From: Cheilinus undulatus
Taxonomy: Eukaryota; Chordata; Actinopteri; Labriformes; Labridae
Direction of reading: 5' to 3'
Length of the DNA stretch: 64,000 bases
Assembly: GCF_018320785.1 (NCBI RefSeq)
Contig: NC_054885.1
Coordinates: 8,196,921-8,260,920 of the forward strand
Shown here: piece after piece, positions 1-10,935 of the stretch
Numbering within the stretch: position 1 is the stretch's first letter
Layout of the letters: each line of letters opens with the position of its first letter
Notes under the pieces: generated by a model
Seen by the model: the letters and a program-made list of their open reading frames with translations, nothing else
Databases searched by the model: none
What the model was told of the DNA's origin: nothing
Made by a program: the position numbers and the translations under genes

Positions 1-1068
1 CTCTCACTCACACAGGTGCTGCAGATTTAAACTGAGCAGAGGCCCACTCTACCTGAACCCTCCCCCTCTCTGATCTCACCTGGCTTCTCTCCCCTTCAGT
101 GAGAAATCTAACCTATATTTACTGACTAACAATATTTACAATTAATAAACAAGGACTATTAATCAATACAGAATAATCAGAACAACTAGATAACCCCAAA
201 CATTATAAACTAAAGACAAATGTAACTAAATAAACTTCCCCCTCTCTTCCCTGATCAAACCCAGTCTAACAGGGTGATTGGCAGCTGCTGTGGCCCGTTT
301 ACTGCATCCCCATGTGTGCACTCCATGAAGACACGCCCCACAGGAAGTAGACCTCGAAGACAGGAGGCGTTAGTAGGGTTTACGAAATAAACTAACATTC
401 TGCATTTTTTTACTGAACTTGACAGTGTCTGCAGTCTAGTGTGACCTTTATCATCTCAGTGAGGGGGGTGCTCCAGCTCCCTCACACCGTGTTATCAAAT
501 TGCATGACTCCATCCGCTCTTTTTGCTGAAACACGTTTAGATGTTTGGCTGCATGTGTTCAGACAGCATCTTCTTTCCCCTCCAAGTGAAGTCAGTACAG
601 CATCTTGTATTTCTTGATAGAGTTTGTATCCTTGAGAGATGTTTTGTCCTTCTTCCCCTTCATGTTGAAGCATTGGAGAACTTGTGAAGAGCCAGTGAAT
701 AACTTCATGGGCTCTGTCCTTGTGGCCCAACAAGAGCTAGTTGCTGCAGCTGTTGGGAACAAAATGAAAAAAAAAGACAAAAATAAAGGAAAAGAAATAC
801 ATTTTACTGACACAACTTAAGGATCACAGTGCAGGAAGTAAGATATAAACACTTATAATTTCATCTCAGTGTCAAAATTTTGGATGTTAGATCTCAGAAT
901 GCTTTGCAGGACACCACAAAGTCTGTCATTAGTAGACATGACCTGAAAAGCATTCTGGGATCAACGATTGTGGCCACCATTAGAGCTAGCTGCAATAGGC
1001 TACATGATCAATATTGCATGAAAATGGGGAAAAGGCGTTTACTATCGGATCTATGTCCATGAATTAAA
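1..1068. other. No recognisable gene
   Basis: I recognise no coding exon, RNA gene or element boundary here. The short open frames on both strands around 480-820 overlap one another and show no family I know, so they are probably relics of an unidentified repeat. Confidence 0.4.
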
Positions 1069-1508
1069 TTTCATAAATTTTCATAAAAGTGTCCTCTAGG
1101 GAGCCAAAACACGTGCTAAAGTACCCTCCTGGTTGGCAAAACACACTAAACTACCCCCTTGGCTGGTTAAAACATGATAAACTGCCCACTTGGGTGGCAA
1201 AAAGGCATGTTTTGGTACTCTCCTCAAACACACTAAACAAAACAAACAAAATGTTGCTCATAAGCAATTAGACCTTACACTTGTTATTAAACAGCAGCTT
1301 TAGTCAAATATATAGTGTCCTCTTATGTTGCTGAAAAGCATTCAGCACAAATTGTATATAATGTGCCATTGGTATAACACATAAACATGTCTAAAGTGCC
1401 CTCGAAAACACGCAAAACTTAGTGCCTTCCTCAGTGGCGAGAACACGCTGTATGTGCCCTTTTTTTGCTTTTCGCCCCTGCCCTTGAAAAAGTCTGTGCA
1501 CGCCACTG
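1069..1508. mobile_element. Non-autonomous hAT-like element remnant with internal tandem units
   Basis: The right end at 1501-1508 reads cgccactg, so the reverse strand begins with CAGTGGCGTGCAC, a hAT-like terminus. The interior (1080-1240) is a degenerate tandem array of roughly 36-bp units of the form acacgctaaagtaccctc plus ttggcaaa. No matching left terminus or target duplication is visible, so the left boundary is a guess. Confidence 0.4.
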
Positions 1509-1790
1509 CCCTAGATATTTGATTTTTTCTGCCATTCAGTCAAATATATTGATCTTTTATTGTCTGATTAGGAGAATAGTTTAAGGAGAGGAGTTGAGTC
1601 TTGGTTTTATTTAAAGACCCTGTAAAGAGAAATCTGAAATTTGTGTCTTTACACTCCAGATATGTTGGAATATGGTTGTAGTAAACATGTGAAAACACTG
1701 AGATCCACATGCGACTGAATTCTTGATTTGGACTGTTAGACAGATTTTTTCCCTCTTTCCTGGCTGGGTTTAATGTGGGCGGAGCAAATA

Positions 1791-2731
1791 CACTATATTG
1801 CCAAAAGTATTCGCTCACCTGTCTTGACTCGCATTTAGACTGACATCCCATTCTTAATCCATAGGATTTAATATGACACCGGTCCACCCTTTGCAGCTAT
1901 AACAGCTTCAACTCTTCCAAGAGGGCTTTCCACAAGGTTTAGGAGTGTGTTTATGGTAATTTTTGACCATTCTTCCAGAAGAGCATTTGTGAGGTCACAC
2001 ACTGATGTTGGACGAGAAGGCCTGGCTTTTAGTCTCTGCTCTAATTCATCCCAAAGGTGTTCTGTTGTGTTTAGGTCAGGACTCTGTGCAGGCCAGTCAA
2101 GTTCATCCACACCAAACTCTCTCATCCATGTCTTTATGGACCTTGCTTTGTGCACTGGTGCACAGTCATGTTGGAACAGGAAGGGGCCATCCCCAAACTG
2201 TTCCCACAAAGTTGGGAGCATGGAATTGTCCAAAATCTCTTGGTATGCTGAAGCATTGAGAGTTCCTTTCACTGGAACTAAGGGGCCAAGCCCAGCTCCT
2301 GAAAACAAGCCCACACCATAATCCCCCCTCCACCAAAATTAACACTTGGCACAATGCAGTCAGACAAGTACCGTTCTCCTGGCAACCGCCAAACCCAGAC
2401 TCATCCATCAGGTTGCCAGATGGAGAAGCGCGATTTGTCACTCCAGAGAACGCATCTCTACTACTCTAGAGTCCAAAGGCGGCATGCTTTACACCACTGC
2501 ATCAGATGCTTTGCATTGCATTTGGTGATGTATGGCTTGGATGCAGCTGCTCGGCCAAGTTTGGAGGTCTGTAGTGATTGACTCTGCAGAAAGATGGTGA
2601 CCTCTGCGCACTATGCGCCTCAGCATCTACTGACACTGCTCCATCATTTTACGTGGCCTACCACTTCGTGGCTGAGTTGCTGTCGTTCCCAGTCGCTTCC
2701 ACTTCGTTATAATACCACTGACAGTTGACTG
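1791..2731 (-). mobile_element. Tc1-like transposon relic, transposase part, interrupted
   Basis: The element starts after a TA at 1789-1790 with the terminus cactatattgccaaaagt, known from a widespread fish Tc1 family. Read on the minus strand, 2314-1868 encodes the C-terminal half of a DDE transposase: FQHDCAPVHKA is the second catalytic-Asp region, and WPAQSPDLNTTEHLWDELEQ carries the SPDLNPIE-like motif ending in the catalytic acid. Further N-terminal pieces at 2441-2166 are in other frames, so the gene is broken. The copy stops abruptly at 2731, where a LINE begins, and seems to resume at 4229. Confidence 0.85.
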
Positions 2732-4228
2732 TCCAAGTCTGGAGTCCGACAGCCACCCATCCGAGCCTTCATGGATGACCTGATGGTGACAACTACATCT
2801 GTTCCAGGCTGCAGGTGGATCCTGAATGGCCTTGAAGAGTTGATCTCCTGGGCTCGCATGAGTTTCAAACCAGGTAAGTCAAGGTCTCTCATGCTGAAGA
2901 AAGGGAAGGCAACTGGTAAGTACTGCTTTTCACTTGTAGTGAGTAAGGAGTTCATGGTAACTTGGTCTAGGGAGCTGCTTCAATACCAGGAGTCCAGTGA
3001 CCCAAAGGTCACCCAGGCTGGGACCAAGGTCAGGACAGGATGTAAGTGGAGAGCTGCCGAGGCTGTGGACATCGTAGAGTCAAAGCTACGGCAAAGGGTG
3101 CTGGTGGACACAGTGGCACGGGGAAGAGCTGGCTTAGGTAGCGGCAGAACACCTCGCTATGACAAGGCACAGGGGAAAGAGAGGAGGTTGCTGATCCTTG
3201 AGGAGGTGCGAGCAGGAGTAGAGGAGAAGCGGGCCAGCCAGATGGTGGGAATGCGGCAGCAAGGAGCCTGGACGAGATGGGAGCAAGCTGTAGAGCGCAA
3301 GGTCACATGGACCGAGCTGTGGAAAGCTGAACCCCATCGAATAAAATTCTTGATCCAGGCGGTCTACGACGTGCTGCTGAGCCCATCTAACCTCTTCACC
3401 TGGGGGAAGGCGGAGACACCAGCTTGCCCCCTCTGCCAGAAGAGAGGAACCCTGGAGCACATCCTCAGCTGCTGTCCGAGAGCCCTGGGCGAAGGGCGCT
3501 ACCGCTGGGGACAAGACCAGGTCCTGAAGGCCATAGCAGATGCTATCTGCAGTGGGATCAGCCACAGCAAGAGCCTTCGCCCAGTAAAGAACACCATCAC
3601 CTTCGTCAGAGCTGGGGAGAAGTCTGCAGCGGCTGCCCAAAAGACCTCCTCTGGCCTGTTGGCAACGGCGCATGATTGGGAGCTGAAACTTGATCTGGGG
3701 AAGCAGCTGAAGTTCCCAGAAGTGGTCGCCAAGACAACATCAAGGCCAGACATCGTCCTCTTCAGTAGCATCCAAGCAGGTAATTCTCTTGGAGCTCACT
3801 GTGCCATGGGAGGACCGTATGGAGGAGGCCCACGAGAGAAAGAGGGCAAAGTACTCAAAGCTAGTGGAGGAGTGCCGGTGTAATGGTTGGCGGGCAAGAT
3901 GCCAACCCATCAAAGTGGGATGCCGTGGGTTTGTGGGCCAATCCCTCTGCAGGGCTTTCAAGATGCTGGGCATCACAGGAGCCAGCCGGCGAAGGGCCAT
4001 CAAGTTGGCCACTGACGCAGCAGGGGTGGCGTCGAGGTGGCTGTGGATTGGGAGGAGAGAGGCATGGCAAGTAGGGTAGCGCTACTTGGACACAAGTTTG
4101 GGCCTGATCAACCCTGGCTGGGTCGCCTGGAGGAGGGGGTCTGATTGTTGAAAGACCCAAAACCCCCTGTGATCCCAGGTTACATCACTGATGATGTGTC
4201 CAGGGGCACCACAAGGTTTATCTAAGAA
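2732..4228 (+). mobile_element. 5'-truncated non-LTR retrotransposon, R2/NeSL-like (RT C-terminus plus restriction-like endonuclease)
   Basis: The frame opens inside the reverse transcriptase palm: SGVRQPPIRAFMDDL contains the catalytic DD (FMDDL) at about 2771-2785, without an N-terminus. After the thumb region comes a zinc-knuckle-like CPLCQKRGTLEHILSCC (about 3425-3475), then RPDIVLF and, one frame over, LELTVPWEDRMEEA, which together look like a PD-(D/E)XK restriction-like endonuclease. That order is typical of early-branching LINEs of the R2/NeSL/R4 type. A frameshift near 3775 separates 2771-3883 from 3789-4079. The 5' truncation and shift mean this copy is dead. The exact clade is inferred from motif order only. 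Confidence 0.75.
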
Positions 4229-4292
4229 CTGGAATATTTAGGAGCCAGGAAATTTCACAACTGGACTTGTTGCACAGGTGGCATCCTGTCAC
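4229..4292 (-). mobile_element. Probable continuation of the interrupted Tc1-like element
   Basis: The run from gaatatttaggagccagg through aaatttcacaactggactt to cacaggtggcatcctgtc matches, from memory, the internal sequence that follows cagttgactgt in intact copies of the Tc1 family at 1791-2731. The LINE therefore appears inserted within the transposon. The piece ends at the SINE that follows. Alignment to an intact family member would confirm this. Confidence 0.55.
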
Positions 4293-4299
4293 AGTACTG

Positions 4300-4498
4300 A
4301 TACCACGCACAGATGGTCGAATGGTTCAAAGTGCTACCCATGTACGTGGGCAGCCCGGGTTTGAATCTGGCCTGTGCCCCTTTACCGCATGTCTCTTCCC
4401 ACTCTCTTCCCTGTTTCTGAATCTATCCACTGTCTTTCCTCTATCAAATAAAGGCATTAAAAAGGCCAAAAAATAAATCTTAAAAAAAAAAAAAAAAA
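4300..4498 (+). mobile_element. tRNA-derived SINE
   Basis: A-box-like TGGTCGAATGG (about 4313) and B-box-like GGGTTTGAATCTGG (about 4356) are spaced as in a tRNA head. A pyrimidine-rich body, AATAAAGGCATTAAAAAGG and a terminal A tract (4482-4497) follow. This matches a common fish tRNA-derived SINE. It is not a functional tRNA gene because the cloverleaf is degenerate and fused to a SINE body. Confidence 0.75.
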
Positions 4499-4508
4499 GG
4501 TTGGCAAA

Positions 4509-4840
4509 TTAGTATGATCTAAAAACTGGCTCTGTCACTGCTGGAATCATGGCATTGACATTCAGGAGAATGTAATTTTTGGTAGAAAAGTTCCATAATG
4601 TTAACCATAGGTTTGGTTTCAAAGTGTTTAACGCCTGATTGTCATATTTTAGTGAAGGTATTACATTGGAGTCCACCCTATCTTTTGCCAAACAGGCCAG
4701 AAATCTTCCCGGTTTATTAGCGATTCAAAAAGACAGCGCTTAGCATTAAAAAATAGCTGTTTCTGCTTTGTTTGTAAGAAGATTATCAAGGGCTGAGCAG
4801 GCTGCATCTGGCTTCTTCAGAACTGATCCGGAAAGGGAGT
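4509..4840 (-). mobile_element. Probable ORF2 fragment of the Tx1/L1-type LINE
   Basis: On the minus strand this segment translates, with stops and shifts, to pieces such as NKAETAIF, KPGRFLACLAKDRVDSNVIPSL and NAMIPAVTEP. They resemble the linker between endonuclease and reverse transcriptase in Tx1-like L1 ORF2. It lies 3' of the ORF1 relic at 5801-6978 on the same strand, the order expected of one LINE copy. Recognition is weak and rests on position plus short motifs. Confidence 0.4.
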
Positions 4841-5504
4841 TTTTATATACCCTCTCCAGAAATCTGGGATTCAAGCTCTAGTTTTCGGAGTGCTTACTTT
4901 CTTTTTGCTGAAGTGAAAGATATGGCTACTCCTCTTCAAATGTTCTTCTTTTGATGGTGGTTGCGCGTATAAGTTCAAATAGTAGTTCCTAAAAACATTT
5001 TCTATAACATCATGTTTGTATAATAACTCATTTGAATGAGGGTCCCTAATTTTGTGTATTACGCTGGAGGCCTGTTGTGCTTTAAGGCATCTTGCAAGAT
5101 ATTTAGTAGCTCTAGATCCTTACTCATTATAACCTTGCAAAGCAGATGGATACACCACTTTTCGTGTTTTTCACTGGTGAATCCATCTTGCAAAGCTCCC
5201 ATCCGAACTGTTTGGGCCTGGTTAGAAAGTGACAGGACCAATCAGCGACAAGGGGAAGTACTTTCAGGCGCAGCAGAGTCCTGACGTAAACAAGCAGCAG
5301 CAAGAGCTGGTGTAGTTATGGAGGAAGAGATTAACATGGATGCTGCTAAAGCGCCAGTTTAATCAGAACTTGATGACATTCCTTCATTAAAAGAAGAACA
5401 AAGAACAGCAGTGAGTTGTTTTCTTTTCAAAAATGACAAAAGTCAAGTACTTACATGTCTATAGTCACCATGTTTCGTGTTATTCCTCAGTAGCTACACC
5501 GCCC

Positions 5505-5687
5505 GATAGCAGCTATGTCACGTGTTTTGTTGTTCTTATTGGCCCGTAGAGATGTGACAGACAGAATGTTCATCCAGTCACATTCTGTGTTTTTTTTTTT
5601 CAAATCCTCTGCCTTTTCTCAAACGTTTCCTATGAAGCTTTTCTAGATGGATGTGTGAAACAAATCCATCTGGCGTGTCAGGTTAGA
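5505..5687. repeat. Dispersed repeat, copy 1
   Basis: Shares long stretches with 9978-10136: tcacgtgttttgttgttct against tcacgggttttgttgctct, then agatgtgacagacagaa, cctctgcc and tctggcgtg(t/c)caggtt in the same order and spacing. It is an interspersed element of unknown class, here immediately followed by the hairpin cluster at 5681-5788. Confidence 0.6.
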
Positions 5688-5732
5688 CTCATAATAAGTT
5701 GTCTGATTAGACAACTTATTATGAGTCTAACC
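5681..5732. repeat. Perfect 24-bp-stem inverted repeat
   Basis: Arms 5681-5704 and 5709-5732 are exact reverse complements, separated by the 4-base loop gatt. The left arm begins ggttagactcataataag. A perfect stem this long is rare and suggests recent formation or a recently active palindromic element end. Confidence 0.9.
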
Positions 5733-5743
5733 TGCTTAACACA

Positions 5744-5788
5744 GGTTAAAGAAACAACACAGGCTTAAACCTGTGTTGTTTCTTTACC
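5744..5788. repeat. Second adjacent inverted repeat
   Basis: 5748-5763 (aaagaaacaacacagg) pairs exactly with 5770-5785, loop cttaaa, and pairing continues into GGT/ACC past a one-base bulge. The linker between the two hairpins, 5729-5735 with 5741-5747, is itself complementary, so three hairpins are stacked within about 110 bp. Confidence 0.85.
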
Positions 5789-5800
5789 TCAATACCAAAA

Positions 5801-6978
5801 TTATCGTCTATTTGCTTTCCTATCACCAATATATTTTGCAGTGTTTCTGTCTTTGTTGTTTTTATGCAGTTGTTCCAGATTTCTTAATTCACTGATTAGA
5901 TTCTTGTAATGTTTTAATTTCAACAGTTCTTTATTTAAAGATCCTTGAAACGGTTGCAGCTTCTCTTTAGCTCGTTCTGCCGCCAATGCATTGCTCCTCT
6001 GGCTCCCCTCTTTGCGTTGCCATTCAATGGCAGCACGGAGTCGAGACTCCGGTGTTGCAGCCTCCGTTGTGGGTGCAAGTGTCACCTTCATAAGTCCGTG
6101 TACCTCCAGATCTTTCTGAACCTCCAGAGCGTTGTGATAGGTCTGGATTCCTGAGTCCCAGAAAACCCACATCTTGATGTATGGTGTCTGAAACCGGTCA
6201 CCTTTCTTCTTTAAAACCCTTTTGGAGGCGTTGTATTCCTTTCTCCTTTGTACAGTTTCTGTAGCGTAGTCATGACCAAATGAGAGTATTTTATTTCCCA
6301 GGTGGAATTTCTTTCTCCATACCACTCTTAAAATCCTCTCCTTTGTGGAAAACAGGAAATGGCTCCGTCTGCAGGGTGCCGTGCCAGGGAGCGATGTGCC
6401 TGTTGGTTAAAATCCTCCGGTAGCTCAAGGTCACATTAAAACAAGTTTTCCACAAAGTCCCCCTCTTCTCTTTCAGCCACACCGTAAATGCGGATGTTGT
6501 TTCTCCTAGATCTTGATTCTTGGTTGGTGACCTTTTCTTGTAGGGATTTTTGCTGTTTCAGGGAGAGGATGAGAGCCTCGTTAGCCTCCTCTGCCCAGTT
6601 TTCAAGCTTCTCCAAACGTGTCTCCACTTTGTCCACTCTTTGGCTCTGTAGCTGTTGTTCGGCTACAAGTGTCGTGAGTCGCTGGTGTATATCTTGTTTG
6701 AAAGTGTCCAATTCTTTCTTAACTTCTCCCCTCAAAGTTTTCCCAAAAGCTTTGAATTCGTTCCTCATATTGGATTTTAGGCTTCTGATTTCTTTGCTAA
6801 TATTTTCTAGCCTGTTTAGGACTCCTGCATCAGAGCTAGCTAAAATAGCACTTTTGTTGCAGCCATCTTCCGTCGTCTATTTCATGTGCAGCCATGTTGT
6901 CCTCCATTCATCTTTTTCCGTGTTTTTAGTTGTATTACTTTTGGGTTTGTGACCCTTCTGTTTCTTTTCCTTGCTCAT
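5801..6978 (-). mobile_element. Tx1/L1-type LINE ORF1 relic
   Basis: Reading leftwards from an ATG at 6978-6976, the product starts with a lysine-rich MSKEKKQKGHKPK. A coiled coil follows at 6768-6500 (RVDKVETRLEKLENWAEEANEAL), then ESRSRRNNIRIYGVAE, the start of the L1 ORF1p RRM-like domain. After shifts, 6325-5801 gives the C-terminal domain (GNKILSFGHDYATETVQRRKEY). In-frame stops (for instance just after the N-terminal stretch) and frame changes near 6850 and 6430-6330 show it is not functional. L1 ORF1p is the nucleic-acid chaperone of the retrotransposon RNP. Confidence 0.8.
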
Positions 6979-7617
6979 ACCTGTAGTTTTCCAAACTGGC
7001 TCTTAAATTTTCAGTTTTCAGGGGTTTTCAGATTTAACTATCAGGAGCTCTGATGCCGCCCAGCTTACCTCGCCATGGCGTTACTGGAAGTCATGGACAT
7101 GTGTGTTATTTGTGGCTCTCCATGTAGACTCAAGGTTCAGTAAACCATGGATGGATGGATGCATGCCTGGAAGGGGGAGGACATTATCTTCTTATATTCA
7201 TGACAATGTTTTAAGAAAGGAGAATCTTTTTCATCCAACATCTTTATCAGGAGGTCAGACGAGGAGACAAATCAGAAATTGGAATCAATCAACTGAATAA
7301 CAACTGATTTAATCACTTTAAATGAACTTTTGAAGAGAAAAACAAAGAATGTTTTCATGGATAAAGCTTCTTAATTTTCTCTCAGAGTGCACAAGATTGA
7401 TGCATTTAACTTCAAAATGTATAGTTTATTTTCCTGGGGGAGCATGCCCCCAGACCGCTCAGAGTCTCCCCACCATAGTCTCCTAAAATCCTGTGCAAGA
7501 CTCTGTACTATATAGTGCACTACTTAGTAAATAGGGTATATTTGTGACACAATCATTGTTCTTTATTTTTTGAAAAATTCTGACCAAAATGTCCCCATTT
7601 TCTGTTTCATCCTACAG

Positions 7618-8578
7618 ACAAATGTTGAAGGACTTTGAGACGCTGAAGCTCTGCATTGAAAACAGCAACAGGACCTCTAAGGATATCAGGGAGTTCATCG
7701 AAATTGCCAAGAAATACTTTGGGACTGACTCTGCTGTCTATAAATGGGCTGAAGAAAATGAAACTGAATTCTTCAAACTAATTGACCTATTTAAATTTAT
7801 GAAAGAAGAGATAGAAAAGCAACAACCCAACATAGACCATAAGATCATCGACGTCATCTTTGTGGCCCATGGCTCAATAGGAGACCCAGCAGTCAACCAG
7901 CCATCTAGAGCCAGAGATCTGCTCCCCCTGCCCTCAATCCAAGACGTGATCCTGTATTCTCCCTGGAACAGTGCTATTGATTCAAACATAGCATATGGCA
8001 TCGCTACAGGACGCCTACAACCCGAGGACAGGGACTTCTGCTGTGGTTGTCAGTGTGGTAAAGATTGTGATGGTGATTGTGAATGTGGCTGTGGCTGTTG
8101 CTGTGGAGATGATGAGAAACATCAGCCCACCAGATTGCCACCAGTCTGGAACTCAATGAGGGATGCTGGAGACTCATTGATTCCAAACATCACTGTGAGC
8201 CCTCTGGAGAAACCAGAAGATCCCGCATGGAACGAAGTTTTGATTCTACAAGACAAGTACGGTAGACCAGGGAGAAACCGAGTGGTCGTTCCCTACAATA
8301 TCCCTGAACCTGGAGGGCAATCAATGGATGTCCCATTCTCTGTTGTCACTCTTGCCCTGGCTCTGGTGCTCAGTGTCTTTGGTTACAAAGCAACCGTCCA
8401 CCTCGCTGCTTGTCTGGGTAGAGAACCAGGAACACTTTCTAGGCAGGCCAGGCCCCTTAACAGGCAATATGCATGGGCAATTGACGGCACAGCAATGACT
8501 TGCAATGAAGACATGGTTGATGAAAGTGAAGAACTTTCTCAGCTGTTAGAATTCTTGAGGAAAATCTTTGATAGATAG
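7618..8578 (+). CDS. Uncharacterised fish protein, 3'-terminal exon, cysteine-cluster containing
   Basis: A 320-codon open frame follows a good acceptor (tttctgtttcatcctacag, ending at 7617) and closes with TAG at 8576-8578. The upstream ATG at 7589 lies inside the polypyrimidine tract, so the frame is better read as a terminal exon from 7618, with an internal Met at 7622. I cannot name a domain. Visible parts are an amphipathic N-terminal third, AHGSIGDPAVNQPSRARDLL and LPSIQDVILYSPWNSA, an 11-cysteine cluster in about 23 residues (codons at 8037-8107), WNSMRDAGDSLIPNI, and a hydrophobic segment VPFSVVTLALALVLSVFGYK near the end. From memory the conserved blocks look like a multicopy teleost-specific family of unknown function. 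There is no signal peptide, and the 5' exons were not found. The intact frame among heavily decayed repeats argues that it is constrained. Confidence 0.65.
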
Positions 8579-8639
8579 AACATTGTAGTGTAAAAACTAC
8601 AGTGGCCCTGAGGGCTCAACAAACCAGAGGCGCGAAGGC

Positions 8640-9970
8640 AAAGACAAACTAGGTCTGGGCAATATGGCCCATTAATACAACATTATTATTGAGACTTAGT
8701 TTGTCTATATTGCGTTACATGATATATTTATACCACTATGTTATAAAATCTCTAAATTTCTGTGTACTTCTTTAATTCAGCCCTTTGATGCATAAAATGA
8801 CAGCATGATTACAGTAGAGCATTCTATGGGATTTTAAAAAATTTGTATGCAGAAAGGGTCAAATCAATATCAAGTTAAATTTAGAGCACTTTTATTGTGA
8901 AACAAGACATTTCACAAGCTTTAACAAATAAAGAAAGGGAATGGCAAGACAGGCCTTCAGCTAAAAAATACAAAAAAATCATATATTCTCAAAAGTCTTT
9001 TATTGTAAATGAAAAGTTATGACATGTTCTCTCTGTTATATTTACTATTGTTGATTATCAAAACATTTCTAGGGGTGTGAATCTCTCCTTCTCAAGATGG
9101 TTTGATTCGAATCTTTATTCACAGGCTATGACTCGATCCACTAACATTCATAAAAATACAGAACGTTTCAGTTTGTTTTAATCTGATCATTGATTTGATT
9201 GATTTGATCTGGTACAAACTGATTATATAATCCAAGTAACTTTTTGCTTTAACAAAAATAAGGTAATAATAGTTTTTGAGTTTATATATAAAAGCTAAAG
9301 CTTAGCTAAACTTTAGCTCTGCGCTAACAACAGGTGAGATTTGCATGCTGCTGTTTTTCTTAGTCACTTTTCCCCAAAGTGTGCAGACAGGCAGACATTT
9401 CTAAAGTTGTCCTTCCTTCATATTAAGTCCACATGACTTAATTTCTGAGGTGGAGAACTGTTACTGAAAGACGTCTTAGCAATGATCGGTAAAACACATC
9501 TAGCTACCTGTGGCTACTGTAACTCTCGTTAAAGGTAAAAAGTCACCACAGGTCACGCAACATTACAGACACCTGGACAGAGCATGGTGAAACAAGCAAT
9601 GATAACACACAGCAGAGCCTCAGTGAATCCATCTTGAATGTTAAAACTAGTCCAAAGAGCGACTGCAGTTGCAGAGAAAAAAAATAGGATGTGGTGCGGC
9701 ACCCTATCATCCCTACTTCCTGCGTCGATGGGTCAATTTGATTGCAAACAAACCGTGCCCGGGCACCAGCCCTACTTGTAGACCTGGTTTTGGACACAAA
9801 TCTAGTGGACTCAGGTGTGGTTCGATTGAAATCAGTGTTGCCAGATTCAGTGGATAGTTTCCAGCCTTAAACCTGTTCATAAACCACCAGAATGTACAAA
9901 AAAACGCCCAATAATAATAATTAAAGTTCAAATTGTTTACAGTTTACAGGCACTCCTTCAGGACGGGTGC
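8640..9970. other. Intergenic, AT-rich, repeat fragments
   Basis: No gene is visible. Pieces resembling common fish hAT-type elements occur at 8652 (ctgggcaatatggcc), 9073 (ggggtgtgaatctctcc) and 9837-9850 (gttgccagattcagtgg). None has two recognisable ends. Confidence 0.4.
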
Positions 9971-9977
9971 AGCTCGC

Positions 9978-10136
9978 TGGCAGCTACGTCACGGGTTTTG
10001 TTGCTCTGATAGGCCAGTTAAAGATGTGACAGACAGAACATTCATCCAATCACCCTCCAAGTTTTTTTCAGAGGCTCTGCCCTTTCCCAAATGCTGTCTA
10101 TGAGTGGTTTTCCAGATCTGGCGTGCCAGGTTAGGA
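9978..10136. repeat. Dispersed repeat, copy 2
   Basis: Same element as 5505-5687, in the same orientation, sharing agatgtgacagacagaa, ttcatccaatca and tctggcgtgccaggtt. The hairpin cluster found beside copy 1 is absent here, so those palindromes are not an intrinsic part of the repeat. Confidence 0.6.
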
Positions 10137-10539
10137 ACAATAGACTTTGGTCATCATGAAGCTTTCTTCCCAAATATGAACCAGATACCACGATGCTTTC
10201 AGGAAGTATTAAAACTCATGGAACAAATGGGTCACTTCACAAAGACTTTTGTGACCTCTCTCAGGCCAGAGAAGAACAAACATCTCTCAGTAACACTGGA
10301 CAAAGACTGCCACCCTGTGGAGAAGGACTGTTCCTCTGTCCATCAGAGCGTGATTTGCTTGATTCCTCATGGTTGAAGAACTTTTGTCTGAAGTTTTGCA
10401 GCCTGATGAAAATTCTGTCTTTTATTTTCTTTTATGAGCACATGTGAGTGCTACACACCACTCTGTTAGATATAACTATATGTGTGTGTCATTATATACA
10501 TGAATTCTGCTGGCCTGTAGCATCCATTTAAGTTTAGTA

Positions 10540-10935
10540 GGTTTAGTACGACCAGCTCTTTGAAGAGTCCTGTCTCTGAGCTCTGCAGGCCGCTCCTTTG
10601 ACCTCAAGGCTTGGTTTTTGTTTTTGTCAGAAATGAGGCCTTCTATAGAGGTGTGAGCCTCTAAATCATGTCTGATCAGTTTAATTTAACACAGGCAGAC
10701 TCCAATCAATGAGTAGAAACATCTCAGTAAAGATCCAGAAAAATGGTCTTAATTCTTATGTGATATTTCTTTCTTTCTGTTTAATTGATCTGAAAAAATA
10801 AATCTGTTTTTACTTTGTCACGATGGAGTACTGAGTGTAGATCAATGAGAATAAAAAAGTTGTTTGTTTTTTTTGTGGCATCAGGCTACAAGACAAAATT
10901 TTAAAAAGTGAAGGGGGTCTAAATGTACTGTATTG
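10540..10935 (-). mobile_element. Tc1-like transposon end, decayed
   Basis: The order gagctctgcaggccgctcc, cctttgacctcaaggctt, tagaaacatctcag, actttgtcacgatggagta and aagtgaagggggtct matches the transposase-start and terminal region of the Tc1 copies at 23690-24230 and 47393-48694. Only one end is left and no reading frame survives. Confidence 0.7.

Noticed and set aside
4300-4375. A tRNA gene, from A-box and B-box-like sequences
   Set aside because: The stems do not form a proper cloverleaf and the sequence continues into a SINE body with an A-tail.
7589-7617. ATG at 7589 as the start of the cysteine-cluster protein
   Set aside because: These bases form a polypyrimidine tract and an AG acceptor, so the exon more likely begins at 7618.
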